64,000 nt of DNA from Adineta vaga (Eukaryota; Rotifera), in contig CP075494.1 of assembly GCA_021613535.1 (NCBI GenBank), forward strand, positions 6,882,001-6,946,000. Reading direction: 5' to 3'. The position numbers were made by a program, and so were the translations under genes. The notes under the pieces are model-generated. The model was not told the DNA's origin. It saw only the letters and a program-made list of their open reading frames with translations, and searched no databases. Of the stretch, positions 44,081 to 56,486 are shown piece by piece. Position 1 is the stretch's first letter; the number at the start of each line of letters is the position of its first letter.

Positions 44081-45296
44081 ATGCAAGACGGAGATTCATT
44101 AGCTACATTGTATGCAGAAGCACATCGAAGCACAAAAGTTGATTATGAATTACAAAGAAAACGTTCGTATCAACAGCAACGTCTTTCCCAACCACTTATG
44201 CTATCATCAGATGCTGACATTAATAGTAAATCTATACGTCGTCAACTGAAATCATCTACTTATGAACCACCGATGTCTGATCGTGAAAGTTGGTGGCGAA
44301 CAACAATCAAAGTAGGATTGCACTGACATTGAAACTTTTCAATATTCATATTTATCAACCCTAGGAGACACCAATTCCTGGTACATATGATACTCATTTG
44401 AATACATTTATCAAAGAAGTGACGACTCGTCCTATGACGTATAGTTTTAAAAGTGATGGACGACGACGTGATCCGCAACCTTTAGAACCAAAAGGCAAAG
44501 AATTACTACCTGGTGCCTATTCTGTACAAGATTCTCTTGATGAGTACATTATTGTTGTATTGATTTGTTTCGATTTTCATTGAAAAAAAAACTTGTCTAG
44601 AATGTTTCGACGTCGACTTTCATATGGTTTCAAAAGTCCTACACGAGAAGATTCCTTGAAAAAGACCGTGCTAGGCAATCATGACAAGGTAAAAGAAACG
44701 CAATATTTTGTTTGTTTTATTTCTATAATGAATTCTAAAAGAAGAAAACGAATTTGAATAATTGTTGTACTTTTATTTTAAGAACCGAGGAACATACATG
44801 AAACATATAAGAAAAACTATTTTCTATTCGTAGGATATTGATGTTGCACCTGGATTGTATGAAACACAAAAATATCATCGAATTGATGTTCCTTCTGAAT
44901 CAGTCAGGTTTGAAAACATATAGAATTCAATTGTTATCTATAATGAATATTTTAGACATAGTTTTTTTAAATCTAAGAGTAAACGAAAATTATTTCCATC
45001 GGTAAGTTTATAAATATATATAAGTCTCATATGAATTCATGTTATAGCAAGATGGTCCAGCACCCGGTGATTATGAACCTCGAAGTAAAGTGATCGACCC
45101 TAAAAGTCCAACGATAACATCTTCATTTCGAAGTCGTACTGATCGTTTTCAAAAGAAATTATTCAATGTACCTGGCCCAGGTTCTTATGCTGAATTAACT
45201 GATATTCCTCCATGGAGACAAATCGACACATATTCGACTTATGGTATCTTTTTTAATGCTAATTTTGCTCAGACAACGAAATCAACTTCTGCGTGA
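44081..45296 (+). CDS. STPG1: STPG1/MAPO2-like protein with sperm-tail PG-rich (SHIPPO) repeats
   Basis: Six exons, 44081-44311, 44365-44543, 44601-44688, 44834-44907, 44956-45001 and 45048-45296, all in phase; 288 aa. The protein carries spaced Pro-Gly-x-Tyr repeats: ETPIPGTYDT, LLPGAYSVQD, VAPGLYETQ, PAPGDYEPRS, VPGPGSYAEL, each followed by basic/Phe-rich segments (YSFKSDGRRR, SFRSRTDRFQKK). This is the SHIPPO pattern found in sperm-tail and ciliary axoneme proteins, many of which line the inside of doublet microtubules. Repeat spacing and length (human STPG1 about 330 aa) suggest STPG1/MAPO2 rather than the longer ODF3 group. A probable axonemal protein. An acceptor-like cag lies 9 nt upstream of the ATG. 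Confidence 0.83.
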
Positions 45297-46259
45297 TATC
45301 TTTATCTTTCTTGTATTCATATTATTGACAATCAATAAATGATATGTCTATTGTCATAAACAGTGCGATCGAAGAAGAGGTGCATTCTTTTCTATTATTC
45401 AAGTTTATTGATTGATTTTGAATAACAAAATATGTAACAATTTCATTAAAGAGAACTCAATTTTTACTTAGTAAAACAGTGGAAATTATCTAAAATAGAC
45501 ATATTTATTAATATGCTATTAATTACTTGATTATATTTATCTATAACTGATGTGTTTCTATAAAAAAAATAACTTTTGTGCGTTCTGTTAACAATATTCT
45601 TTTGAAAATATCCTCTTATCAAACATGTAACAGAAGAAGACGATCCACACACCTAAAATAATCTTTTATGTCAATTTGCTCATATAACGTTCTTTCCTAG
45701 TATGTAATAGTGATCTTAAGAATTTGTTTCACACTTAAAAACAGGTCATTTGTAAATTAACTGCTAAAAATAAATCGGAAGGAAGTCATTAAGAAAAAAG
45801 CATTTCTCAGGAATGTTAACGAAGCTAATACATTTTTAATTACTACCTGTAAAACCGATATAAATACCATTTTTCAAATAAATTCTCTCTCTTAATCTGA
45901 ATGAAAGTAAAAGGAACAATGCTCTTTTTCTAATTTCCATCATTTATTTCTATTGGCATACAAAAGTAACATGCCTGAAAGAATCTTTTCATTGTTTTTA
46001 CTACTTAAGATCAAGTTGTGTTTAGTTCTTCTTGTCGAAGAAAAACTAAAGAAGAGATTGTTAGTAAATGACATCTATCGAACACTGCTCTTTTACACGA
46101 ACGAATCGTTGCCAACGAACACTAACATATGTATATGTAGAGAAAAAAAAGGTAAAAGAATCTAGTCCTAGTAGTATTAACGTTACAATGTTTCGATGAA
46201 CGAATTGTTTCAAAAAAAGACAATGTTTGTTTTTAGATTTTTATGATAATTCTTGAATC
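45297..46259. other. Intergenic
   Basis: AT-rich DNA with no supported gene; contains the STPG1-like 3' end and the upstream region of the first SAM/sphingomyelin-synthase-like gene. An acceptor-like tttttag lies near 46237, shortly before the next ATG. Confidence 0.4.
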
Positions 46260-48891
46260 ATGAACGAGTCTCCTACAACAAGTACTTCGATAAACCACAA
46301 TGAATCCAAATCTAATATTGTAAACAAAATTTTCTATCGATTTTCTTCCTTAAAACTATCATTTGTTTTGTTTATTTATTAATTAAATAAAACTAGGAAC
46401 TTGAACGATCGCCAGTTGCATCATGGACAACAGCAGATGTTGAACGATGGCTTGAATCTTTAAATTTATCGAATTATATCAATCGACTTTGTAAAGAAAA
46501 TGGTATCGATGGTTTAACATTACTTCTTATGAGAGAAGATGATCTGAAACAATCTCCATTATCGATTGAACGTTTGTGTGATATTAAAAAATTATGGTAT
46601 CATATTCGTTTACTTCAATGTCAACAAAATGATTTTTATTTACCATTAAACGATCAAAATACGAAACAAAATCATTCATCATTATCTCCTTCGCATTTAT
46701 TAGGGACAAATAATGATTCATGCTCAATTCATACAGAAGAAAACGTCATTGTCAAGACATTGAAAGCAGAAAAACGAAAAACTTTCGTTAGTTTTCTTTA
46801 TGCATTAATGAGTGGTATATGGACTTCATTTATAATGGTTGTTGTACATAACCGTGTTCCAAATGTGCAAAAGTAAGAGAAATGACTTTTGAGGATGTCT
46901 AGATTAACTCGAAAGACGTTTTCTTTTCCTATTGAAGATATCCTCCATTACCTGATCTTTTTCTTGATAATATACCATTGATTCGTAAGTATTTCTGTCG
47001 AAAGAAAAGATGAACATTCGCATTTGGTTTGCTTTCTTTTTTTAATTTTTATAGATTGGGCATTTACTGTTAGCGAGTGTTTAATTGTTGTTATGGGTAT
47101 TACTTTCTTATTGATTTTAATTTTTCATAAATATTCGTAAGTAAAACAAGATTTGATTAAGTTTATTATAATGAAAATTCTTGAATAGGAGTATTATATT
47201 ACGACGATTTTTTGCTCTTGGTGGCACGATTTTTCTCCTTCGATCAATTACAATGCTGGTGACATCGTTGAGTGTAAGATCTACTTATGGGTGTATTGCA
47301 TTTTTAATTGAATGTGACATGGAGTAGATTTCTTTTCCTTTCTTCTCTTTATAAAAAAATCGTGCAAGCATTATGTTTGGGTTTTTTTCGTATTATTTTA
47401 GCACGTCTCAAGCACTAGGACGTCAGAAAACACCCATCAATCTTAGATAATTGGAATAGAATGAGATTACTTGTCTATAAGCTAGAATGAAAAACAATCA
47501 GTTAGAGAGCATTGAAGAATTAATAGAATAATATAGAAAGGAAAGACGATTTATAATAAGAGATCGTAGGTGTTCGTCATGTAGCTATCACCAACTGTTA
47601 TTCTAAGAAAAAGTCTTCTGACATGGCAGAAAGATAAGAGCTACTTAATAAACGAGTATCTATAGGCATGTATTGTCAAATGATCAAGTTGGAGAGTTTA
47701 TTTCGGTACAATCTCGTAAATTTCGAAAGAATTAAATTTAATTATAGAATATTCGATGATTAATCATATATGTTCCTATTCACCGGGGTAAGTCGACCTT
47801 TAGAAGTAAATCGAACGATTCATCTAAGTGTAACGAGTCAATTAATTATGTTATGATGATTTTTGATTTTTTAAAAACACGATAAATTTGTTTAGAAAAA
47901 AGAACGAACATTTTTCGGTGCAAATTTCGACTTACTTTTGAAAAGACTTCATCATCCATACTCACAATGACACATCCTCATAAACTCTAGTGGATCTGTA
48001 TAAAAAGTGAAATATATGCATTGTATCGATTGCATCAAATGTTTTTTGTTTAAGTCATAAAAATTTTATATACAGTTGTATTAGTGTAGATCATAAACAC
48101 CTGGTTTTCTGTTTTCTATTCAATAAAAAAACCTTCGATTTATCCTAGATTTCTGTTACTTTTCATAGAATCTACACTCTTAGATTTTCTAATGAACATC
48201 AATTTTTCGTTTCTAGGTTCCCGGTCATCATCTTGAATGTACACCGTTGGTAAGTATTTCCTTCTTTCTTTCTTTGTCTAATATAAATATCTTAGCAATA
48301 TGGTACAACTGGAGAAATATTTACTCGTTGGCTTCAAATCTTTCTTTTCCAAGGCTTATCCATTCACGGTATCCGTTCATGTGGTGATTATATGTTTTCA
48401 GGACATACAGTTATGTTAACTCTATTAAACCATTGTATAACTGAATGTAAATTTTCATCTTTGTTCCTTTTCATAAACTCAAAATTAAAATGAATGTTAA
48501 TTTTCATTTAGATACAACATCGGATTTCTATGTTATTCATCTTCTTTCATGGCTTTGTAATATACTTGGAATGATATTAATCTTAGCAGCACATGAACAT
48601 TATACAATTGATGTTTTAATTGCATTCTTTTTAACCAGTCGTTTATTTCTTTATTATCATTCATTAGCAAATAATGCTGTTCTACATTCAATAACAGATA
48701 ATCGTTTATCGATATGGTTTCCAATGTTTTCATATTTCGAACGAAATACTCAATGTATGGTTCCAAATGTTTTACGTATACCATGGCCATTAACATTAAT
48801 ATATACACATGAAGAAGTCGATGGTAGTGAGAAAAAGTCAATGCCTACATGTGATAATAAGAAATGTATGCACGGCAAAAAACAACAATAA
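46260..48891 (+). CDS. SAMD8: SAM-domain sphingomyelin synthase-related protein, copy 1
   Basis: Eight exons, 46260-46319, 46397-46872, 46938-46984, 47055-47136, 47189-47273, 48217-48249, 48296-48446, 48512-48891; 437 aa. The N-terminal SAM domain ([36 protein letters not shown]) is followed by six membrane segments. The lipid phosphatase-like active site is complete: [10 protein letters not shown] (His ~298) and [23 protein letters not shown] (His ~341, Asp ~345). SAM plus this core is shared by SAMD8/SMSr (ER ceramide phosphoethanolamine synthase) and SMS1; I lean to SAMD8 but cannot fix substrate. The C-terminus ends with a Cys/Lys-rich tail ([11 protein letters not shown]). Intron 5 (943 nt) is far longer than the others. 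PolyA signal at 48994-48999. Confidence 0.9.
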
Positions 48892-49815
48892 AATGTGATA
48901 ATATTTTCGGTTTTCCTTTTCTTTTTTTTTATTGAAAATATTTTTTAAATCCGGTGTGTTTTTGTATGGTATTTCTTGCCTTCCAATCCGAACAATAAAA
49001 ATAAATTTATTTTTTAGATAATCGCCAAGTGGCGAAACTCGTATATGTATGTGTGTGTGTGTATGTGTGAGAAAAAAAGAGCAACTCTAGTCTTTATTTC
49101 CAATGGGTTGAATTCTTAATGGAAAAAGAAAATGTAAGTAAATTTCATTTGTTCTTTTTTATATTGATATCGTTAGTAGGGAGATTTTTTATTGTGTGTC
49201 TATATCAAATGACATATGTGAATGAATAAATGTTGATAAAAGATAAATATTTTTCTTAAGTAAAAGAACAAGCGAGATTTTATTCAACGTTAGTAGAAAG
49301 ATTAATATACCTTCATGGATATCAGTTATCTGACAATACCACTCTTTTTTTTCTATTATGAATGAGGGTCGTTGAAATAAATCATAGTTGTTTGCTTGCT
49401 GTTTGAGAGATCACGAACGTATTTATAATTCATGAAATAAGGCAATCGTAGGATAATAGCTATCTCGCAGTATATCATTAAACAAATCGTATGCGATAAG
49501 AACGATGCAATGACAGTACATTTTCTTCTATTAAAACAAAATTACATTCTCTTTCTACAACTTCATATATATAAGCACGTAAAAAACAGACGTCACTGCT
49601 ACTTTTATTGAACAAAGATTGTATTTCCTTTCATGATAATAATTCATCCATAAAACAGCAAACGCAAATAGACCTTTAAAGAATTAACTCTCACATTTAT
49701 TTTTCTATGAGATTTGTTCTTTTTTTTCTCTCTCTCTTTTTCTGACATTTTTTCTCTAACCTATATTGTTATACAATAAATTCTTTGCATTTAGAAAGAT
49801 TATTTACTAATAAGA
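48892..49815. other. Intergenic between tandem SAM/SMS-like genes
   Basis: 0.9 kb, no gene supported. PolyA signal of copy 1 at 48994-48999, a GT-rich tract near 49045-49066, and an acceptor-like tttag at 49790-49794, 21 nt before the next ATG. Confidence 0.45.
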
Positions 49816-51560
49816 ATGTTTAATTCCACTCTACCAAATCCTTCGAAATCGAACTCGAATGAATTATATCAATATGTTTCAATACCGTCATCATCAAATC
49901 CTTCGACATGGACTATTCGTCAAGTTGAAGAATGGCTAGAAATGAATCATTTCAATGATTGTATCGATATTCTTTGTCATCAAAATCAAATCGATGGTAA
50001 ACATTTGATAAATTTAAAACAAAATGATATTTTATCTCTAACAAAAAATAATCAACTATGGTTACAAATCAAAATCTTACAAAAATCTTTACAACAATCA
50101 ATTACAATTCAACTTGAACCAACTGTTCTTAATACTTGTACATCTTATGATCAAATAGAAGAACAATTAACAACAAATTGTTGTTTAATCACTTCTATTC
50201 GTTCGGATCGAAAGAAAACTTTATTAGCTTTTTTTATGCTTTTAATTACAATCTTTTTCTCATCATTTATTATTACTATCGTTGATGAACGTTTACCTGA
50301 TCCAAAAACGTTTCCACCATTACCTGATCTTATCTTAGAAAACATCGAACAAATACCATGGGCATTTTCTGTTACAGAAAAATTAATTCTATTAGAAATG
50401 ATTACACTAATTATAGTAGTTCTTCTACATCGACATCGGTAATGAATCAATCGACTAATTTCGTTGATAAATATGTTTATTTTTAGAATGATTATTCTTC
50501 GTCGATTATTTACTATTGTAGCAGCATTGTATTTTCTTCGAAGTTGTACAATGCTTTTCACATCGTTACCTGTAGCAACACGAATAACAGACTGTCAACC
50601 AAAGGTTTGAATTGTTCAAATAACAAAATAGTTTCTCTTATTTTTATTTATAGCGATTGGATAGTTTCGTTGCAAGATTAAACAAAGCAATTATAATCTT
50701 TCTAGGCCAAGGAATGTCATCATTTGGTGTTAAAACTTGTGGAGATTATTTATACAGTGGACATACTTGTACTCTAGTATTAGCAGCACATTTTATTAAT
50801 GAATGTATGTATAATTATGAAGCACTGTTTGAGATAGATGTGAGAAACTCACAACCCTTATTTTCTTATGTTACTCATTCACAATCTTCAAATATTCTTA
50901 TCAAAATCAGAAAACATTTTTGTCGACTTACGCCTGAAGTGTTATCTGATGTATATATAAAAAAATGATTCATTCTCGAACGAATCTCACTATCTTAGAT
51001 CAAAGGTTTTCGTACTCTTAAAAAATAAAACATATTGATAAATAAACGAATCATTTTCGACGTACATATTTTTTTTACAGATACTCCACGTACTTATCAT
51101 CTACTTCATTTTCTCAGTTGGATTACGACCTTTACTGGAATGTTCTTTATCTTAGCTGGACATCAACATTATTCCATTGACATTCTTATTGCTTGGGTAC
51201 TTAGTTCTCGTCTCTTTGTTTACTATCATACGTAAGAATTACTTAAAACTAGAAGACAAACTGTAAATGTATTGATTTTATTTTAGTCTTGCAAACAATC
51301 GAATATTTCTTCAACGAGATATCAATCGAATGCGTCTTTGGTTCCCTTTTTTCACTTATTTTGAAGAGAACATCAAAACAGCAATTCCCAACGAATATTG
51401 TCTCCCAAAATGTCTTTCTGACGCACGAATAACCATCAGTAATTGGACAGAAGCAATACGTTACATGATTTATTGGCTGATATTTTTCTTGTTTATTATC
51501 ATTACTTATTATCTTTCGTTCTCGAAGAAAACGATTTTATCAACATTGATTGAACGATAA
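49816..51560 (+). CDS. SAM-domain sphingomyelin synthase-related protein, copy 2
   Basis: Five exons, 49816-50438, 50487-50604, 50654-50804, 51081-51231, 51287-51560; 438 aa. Same plan as the upstream gene: SAM domain (WTIRQVEEWLEMNHFNDCIDILCHQNQIDGKHL), membrane segments, and the catalytic motifs CGDYLYSGHT (His ~284) and HQHYSIDILIAWVLSSRLFVYYHT (His ~327, Asp ~331). Several exon boundaries coincide in position and phase with copy 1 (for example after HFINE/HCITE with one base over), which shows tandem duplication. Sequence identity outside the motifs is low, so the duplication is old. An extra hydrophobic segment near the C-terminus (YMIYWLIFFLFIIITYYLSF) is absent from copy 1. Predicted active; substrate unknown. 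Confidence 0.9.
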
Positions 51561-51812
51561 CATCTATTTGCTTATTTTTCCAAACCGGTGTATATAGACG
51601 AAATGAAATCTACATGTTTTGAATGAATTCTATGCATATTCCTGTCAGATATCAATTTGAACATTAAACATCTTGTTTATTTTTTTTTTCTAAAAATATA
51701 CTTCAATTTTTGTGTTCTATTTCTTGTTTGTTTGTTTTTTTTGTCAGTTTATTGAGAATAATATAGTGAATGAAAAGATTTAATCGTCATCTCGTTTTTT
51801 TTCAGAGAGACG

Positions 51813-53261
51813 ATGGTCATGGGTACGGCACATGGTTCACAAAATTCCGATCTATTTCGACAACAAATGATCCGTAATCAATTACCAAATGAATCATCGA
51901 TAAATACCGAAGGTTTATTAAATGAATATTATTTTGAGACAAGTAAACAAACGGATCAATTAGTTCACGGAAATTTCTCATGTTCACAAATGTTAAATAT
52001 CTATACAAATAAACAAGAAACGTATCTATCGATAGGTTTACATAGTTCTAAAGATGGAAAAAATCAACGTGAACCATTGAATCTTGTCATTGTACTTGAT
52101 GTATCAGGTTCCATGGGAGAATATTTTCATAGAAAATCTCCTTTATCTGAAAGTCAAACAGCAACGAATAGTAGAGATGAAAATAAAATCGATATTGCAA
52201 AGCAAATACTTCATGAATTAGTCGAACATATGGACAGTGAACATGAACGATTAGGAGTTGTTTTATTTAATCATAATGCAACACTTCTTCAACCAATTCG
52301 TTTGATAAAAAATATAGATCGCGAGATTTTGAATGATCGAATCGATCATATTCGTGCTGATGGGTCGACAAATATGGAATCGGGTATGACAATGGCTATT
52401 TCGATGTTAACTGATATGCTCGATGAAGATAATGAAAGTCGTACGAATAATAATCGAATCCTTTTTCTAACAGATGCATTACCAAATGTTGGCGGTAGTG
52501 AAAAATGTCTTCTTGATTTAGCTAAACGTGCTGTTGAACGTTCTTCGATCTATATAACTTATATTGGAGTTGGTTTAGATTTTAATAGTGATCTTGTTTA
52601 TGAATTAACAAAAATTCGTGCATCAAATTATTTCAGTGTTCATTCGAAAGAAAGTTTTCGTCGAATTCTTCTCACTGATTTTAATTATATTGTTACACCA
52701 ATTGCATTTAATGTTCGAATCTTTGTTGAATCAAATAAATATGAAATTGATAAGGTTTATGGTATACCAGAAGGAGAGAATACGGTTATTTCAAATCATA
52801 TTATTACAATTGATAGTTATTCAGCATCAGCTATGGATAAATTAAATCGTATTAAAGGAAGTCTATTTTTAGTAAAATTAAAAGAAACAGTTTCTGTACA
52901 CGATCATTCATCTGATAATCAAATACGATTGACAATTAAATATGAAAAAGCAAACGACGGACAACAACAAAGTTTACCATCAGAAATGATCTCTATTAAT
53001 GGTTTTAATATGAACGAAAGTATTCGAAAAGCAATACTTCTTGTGCAATATGCAATACTTATTCAAGCAATTCTTCGTGATGTTAGTGAGCATACAAGAA
53101 CCTGTGATAATGAAGTGAAATTAAGAATTTCTCGAACGATGAAAAATGATTTATTGAAATTCCGAACACATTTTGTTGAAGAAATGAAAGTTCTTGATGA
53201 TGAACAATTAACACGTGAACTTGATATTCTCGATCAATTTCGTTATGCCGAGGAAATTTAA
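51813..53261 (+). CDS. Intronless von Willebrand A-domain protein (YfbK/CaCC-like)
   Basis: One uninterrupted exon, 482 aa. The VWA domain starts about residue 88: PLNLVIVLDVSGSMG gives the MIDAS Asp-x-Ser-x-Ser (Asp 96, Ser 98, Ser 100). The other metal ligands are visible in RADGSTNMESGM and FLTDALPNVGG. A beta-rich region and a helical C-terminus follow, without transmembrane helix or signal peptide. The style (short N-term, VWA in the first half, no secretion signal) resembles cytosolic bacterial/protist VWA proteins more than animal extracellular ones. It is the only long gene here besides a lipase copy without a coding intron. An acceptor-like ttttttttcag ends at 51805, 7 nt before the ATG. 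Function unknown. Confidence 0.85.
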   Translation: MVMGTAHGSQNSDLFRQQMIRNQLPNESSINTEGLLNEYYFETSKQTDQLVHGNFSCSQMLNIYTNKQETYLSIGLHSSKDGKNQREPLNLVIVLDVSGSMGEYFHRKSPLSESQTATNSRDENKIDIAKQILHELVEHMDSEHERLGVVLFNHNATLLQPIRLIKNIDREILNDRIDHIRADGSTNMESGMTMAISMLTDMLDEDNESRTNNNRILFLTDALPNVGGSEKCLLDLAKRAVERSSIYITYIGVGLDFNSDLVYELTKIRASNYFSVHSKESFRRILLTDFNYIVTPIAFNVRIFVESNKYEIDKVYGIPEGENTVISNHIITIDSYSASAMDKLNRIKGSLFLVKLKETVSVHDHSSDNQIRLTIKYEKANDGQQQSLPSEMISINGFNMNESIRKAILLVQYAILIQAILRDVSEHTRTCDNEVKLRISRTMKNDLLKFRTHFVEEMKVLDDEQLTRELDILDQFRYAEEI

Positions 53262-53745
53262 TAGCGACATTGTTTTTCTTGAGAAACTAATATCATAAGA
53301 CATATTTTTTCTAGTTATGCTCTTTTGATTTCATGTGTCAAACAATAAGAGAAAACAAGTGAGAAGAAAAAAAAACCAAGGTCAATCGAATTTCGCGTTC
53401 TTATTATTTTTTTCACTTAAGTCAGGTGATACACTTGATTATTATTTTCAAGCGTTTTTTTCTATTTAAATATAGATGGTTTCTATATTTCAATAGACAT
53501 TTTCTTTCTTTTTTTAATTCAAACTCTAAGTTTAAAACAATTCTCGAGCTTTTTACATTATTAAAAAAAGAGCGAGATGTTCTCAAAAAAACAACTACAC
53601 TCGATATGATTCTTTATTTTCCTTTCTTTTTCTTTCCATTAACATATCTGACCTATAATTTTCTTATTGATGAAAGAAACGACAGAAATTACTACGTTTC
53701 AGTAGAAGAAAAACGATTCCATTATGATTATTTACATCTAGGAAT
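53262..53745. other. Intergenic
   Basis: About 480 nt of AT-rich DNA between the VWA gene and the MFS gene; the open frame at 53426-53797 has no protein character. Ends in ctag (53738-53741), 4 nt before the MFS ATG. Confidence 0.4.
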
Positions 53746-56181
53746 ATGCTTTCGAATGATTCATTACCAACAGTACGAAAACCAACTTTATCATTGAGAT
53801 CTTCATCATCAGTATCAGCATCACTGTTTTCACCATGTAAGGACGAAGAAAAACATCAACAATCCGACAATGACGAAACAACTTCGACAGATACTGTTGT
53901 TCGTCATACGACATCATGGCGATGGATGATAGTTTTTGGCTCATTTGGAGCGCATTTTGTTGCTGATGGTGTTCTCTTTTCATTTGGTATTCTTATGCAT
54001 ATGATTAAAGATGATCTCAAAATTGAATTACATACAGTTGGAATCATTGCGTCCTTATTTGTTAGTTTACCATTGTTTTTAGCACCTTTATCGAGCGCCT
54101 TAGTGAATAGAATCGGATGTCGATGTATGACTATGTTAGGTGGATTTCTTTGCTCAGCGGGTTTATTTATCGCTTCAATGCTTGGAAATTTTGTTGGCGC
54201 TTTGATTGGAATTGGTATAATTTGTGGTAAGATTTGAGGGTGTCGGATTTGTTTTGTGTTATTTGGATGAAATATTTTTTGTATAAAGGAACTGGTTTGT
54301 CATTTGTTTATGTTCCAGCAGTAGTTATAGTAGCACATTACTTCGATGAAAATCGTGCAATTGCTACAGCACTTGCTGTTGGAGGAACAGGTAAGAAATT
54401 GCTATTAAATTCTTTACAAAAATTTCAATGCTAAACATATGAAAGGTTTGGGAAATGCAGTTGTTGCACAAATTATTCATATTCTTAATGATTATTACAG
54501 TGATTGGCGTGATACAACATTATTATTGTCCGGTGTACTATTTACAATTGTTGGTTTTGGTGCTCTTTTTCGTCCAGTAGAATTCTCCTTTCAACGTACG
54601 AATAATAAACATTATGAAAAGACAATGATTGATCATCGTTTACCACCAAATAGTATGACATCCATAGAAAAGCTACAACATTTTGTTAAAGAAATGGATC
54701 AACAATGTGCAACACGTCAAGCACAACAATCTGTAAGTATCTCAACATCAAATCATGAAACACCTGACATCGATTTATTTGATTCATATTCTGCGGATGA
54801 CATTCGAGAACTTGAAGATGAATTTGATGAAAATTTTCAAGTAAAAATACCTTTATCAAAATTTCGACACTTTCAAAGAAGTCAAACAACTTCGGATAAA
54901 CCTCTTGAAAAGAAAAGTTCCTCAACAAATTATCTATCTCGTTTTTATTCTCTTCCACACGAACAACAAGATAAACAACTATTAGAAGTCTATTACCAAC
55001 CTATTAGTCAAAAAGATATATTCTATCCGGGAGATGTTCCAGTCAAATCTTCCAGTTTAACTCAAGCAAGTTGTCCAAATCTAATTCAATCCTATTTCTA
55101 TGAAGAATCAGAAACGATAGTTTCCGATGATGATTCTGATTCAAATCATAGTCAACATCATCATCATGTTTTTTATCGTAAAGGTTTAACATTTTGGAAT
55201 ACGTTACGTCGAATGTTAGGTTTACAATTATTTCGTGATTATCGCTATATGATTTTTTTTATTTCACAATTTTTATTCTATTTATTCTATGATCTTATCT
55301 ATCTTTTTCCAGGTTAGTTTAATCTTCGAATAGGATTTTTTTCTTCTGTTATCATGAGTTTATTCTAGTTGATTATGGTGAAACTGTTATTGGGTATGAT
55401 AAAAAACAAATGACAATGTTAGTAACAATACTCGGTTTGGGACAATTTTTTGGACAGATTTTCTATGGACTGCTAGCAAATTATTCAGGAATTAATGAAA
55501 TGATATTTTATAATATTGGCGCTGTTCTTTGTGGAGTTGCTAGTATTCTTATACCATTTGTTGCTAAATCATATATAGCTTTAATAATGATTATTTTACT
55601 TTTTGGACTTTCCGTATCAGCAAATTATGCCTTAACATCTATTATTCTTGCGAATATGTGTGGTATAGAATTATTAACATCAGCTTATGGTCTGATTTTG
55701 CTTGGACAAGGTTTATCTTCGTTGGCAGGACCAGTAATCGGAGGTAAGATTAAACTAAGCGAGCTATTTTCTATCAATTCGTCGAATGTGTTTTTTTTCG
55801 TAAACGATGAGGATTGTTCTTAACGTTTGAATCGTATATTCAAAAATATGAAAACAACAGGTAAAAACTAGATATTGCATATGTCATTGTATACGAAGTA
55901 ATGAATCGTATCAATGACGATGGTAAATAATTCAAGGACATTATTCTAAAAATAGAATCAATCGTATTGTTGTTTTTGTCTATTCTATAGGTTGGATTGC
56001 TGAACGTTATGGATATAAATCATCGTTAATTATTGCTGGTATATTTATGGGTGTATCTGGTTTTGTAACATTATTAATACCATTAATTCAACGATTACGT
56101 ACTCGAAAAGAGAAGATAAATCAAGAAAAAATAACTGAAACAAACACTTCGACAGTTAGGTCAGATAGCACAGAGTGTTAA
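53746..56181 (+). CDS. MFS transporter, monocarboxylate-transporter (SLC16) type
   Basis: Exons 53746-54226, 54289-54390, 54446-55312, 55369-55743 and 55991-56181, in phase; 671 aa. It has a Ser-rich cytosolic N-terminus, then the MCT-like opening RWMIVFGSFGAHFVADGVLFSFGILM (the D-G-...-S-F-G pattern of SLC16), six membrane helices, a very long hydrophilic loop (about residues 280-480, acidic and Ser-rich, with a His-run), then GLTFWNTLRRMLGLQLFRDYRYMIF and six more helices ending YGYKSSLIIAGIFMGVSGFVTLLIPL. MCT-type proteins move monocarboxylates or related small molecules with protons; substrate is not predictable. Four of the exon ends leave one base over, typical of an old split gene. The loop could be phosphorylated or bind a partner. 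Confidence 0.85.
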
Positions 56182-56486
56182 GAAAAAATAAAGAATAATT
56201 TCTTCAAAATTGTTTCATTTCTCAACTTTTTTTCTCATTCATTTATTTATTCTTTTCTAGTCGTTTGTTAATTATTAATATCTCTAATCCACTAAAATAG
56301 TGTATATCCTTTTTTTGTATAACCTGTATATATAAAATACATTCAAAGAATAAAACTACAGCGCCTCCTATCAAAGTAATCAAATTACAGGACTCTAGAT
56401 TTATTCATTTTGATTGATCTGAGTAAATCAAAAATCGATCGAGAGAACAAAAGAATAGACGTAAGCTATTTGAATCATAAGTAACG
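56182..56486. other. Intergenic
   Basis: Just over 300 nt; T-rich 3' region of the transporter gene. AATAAA-like sequences occur near 56186 and 56350. Nothing else seen. Confidence 0.4.
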
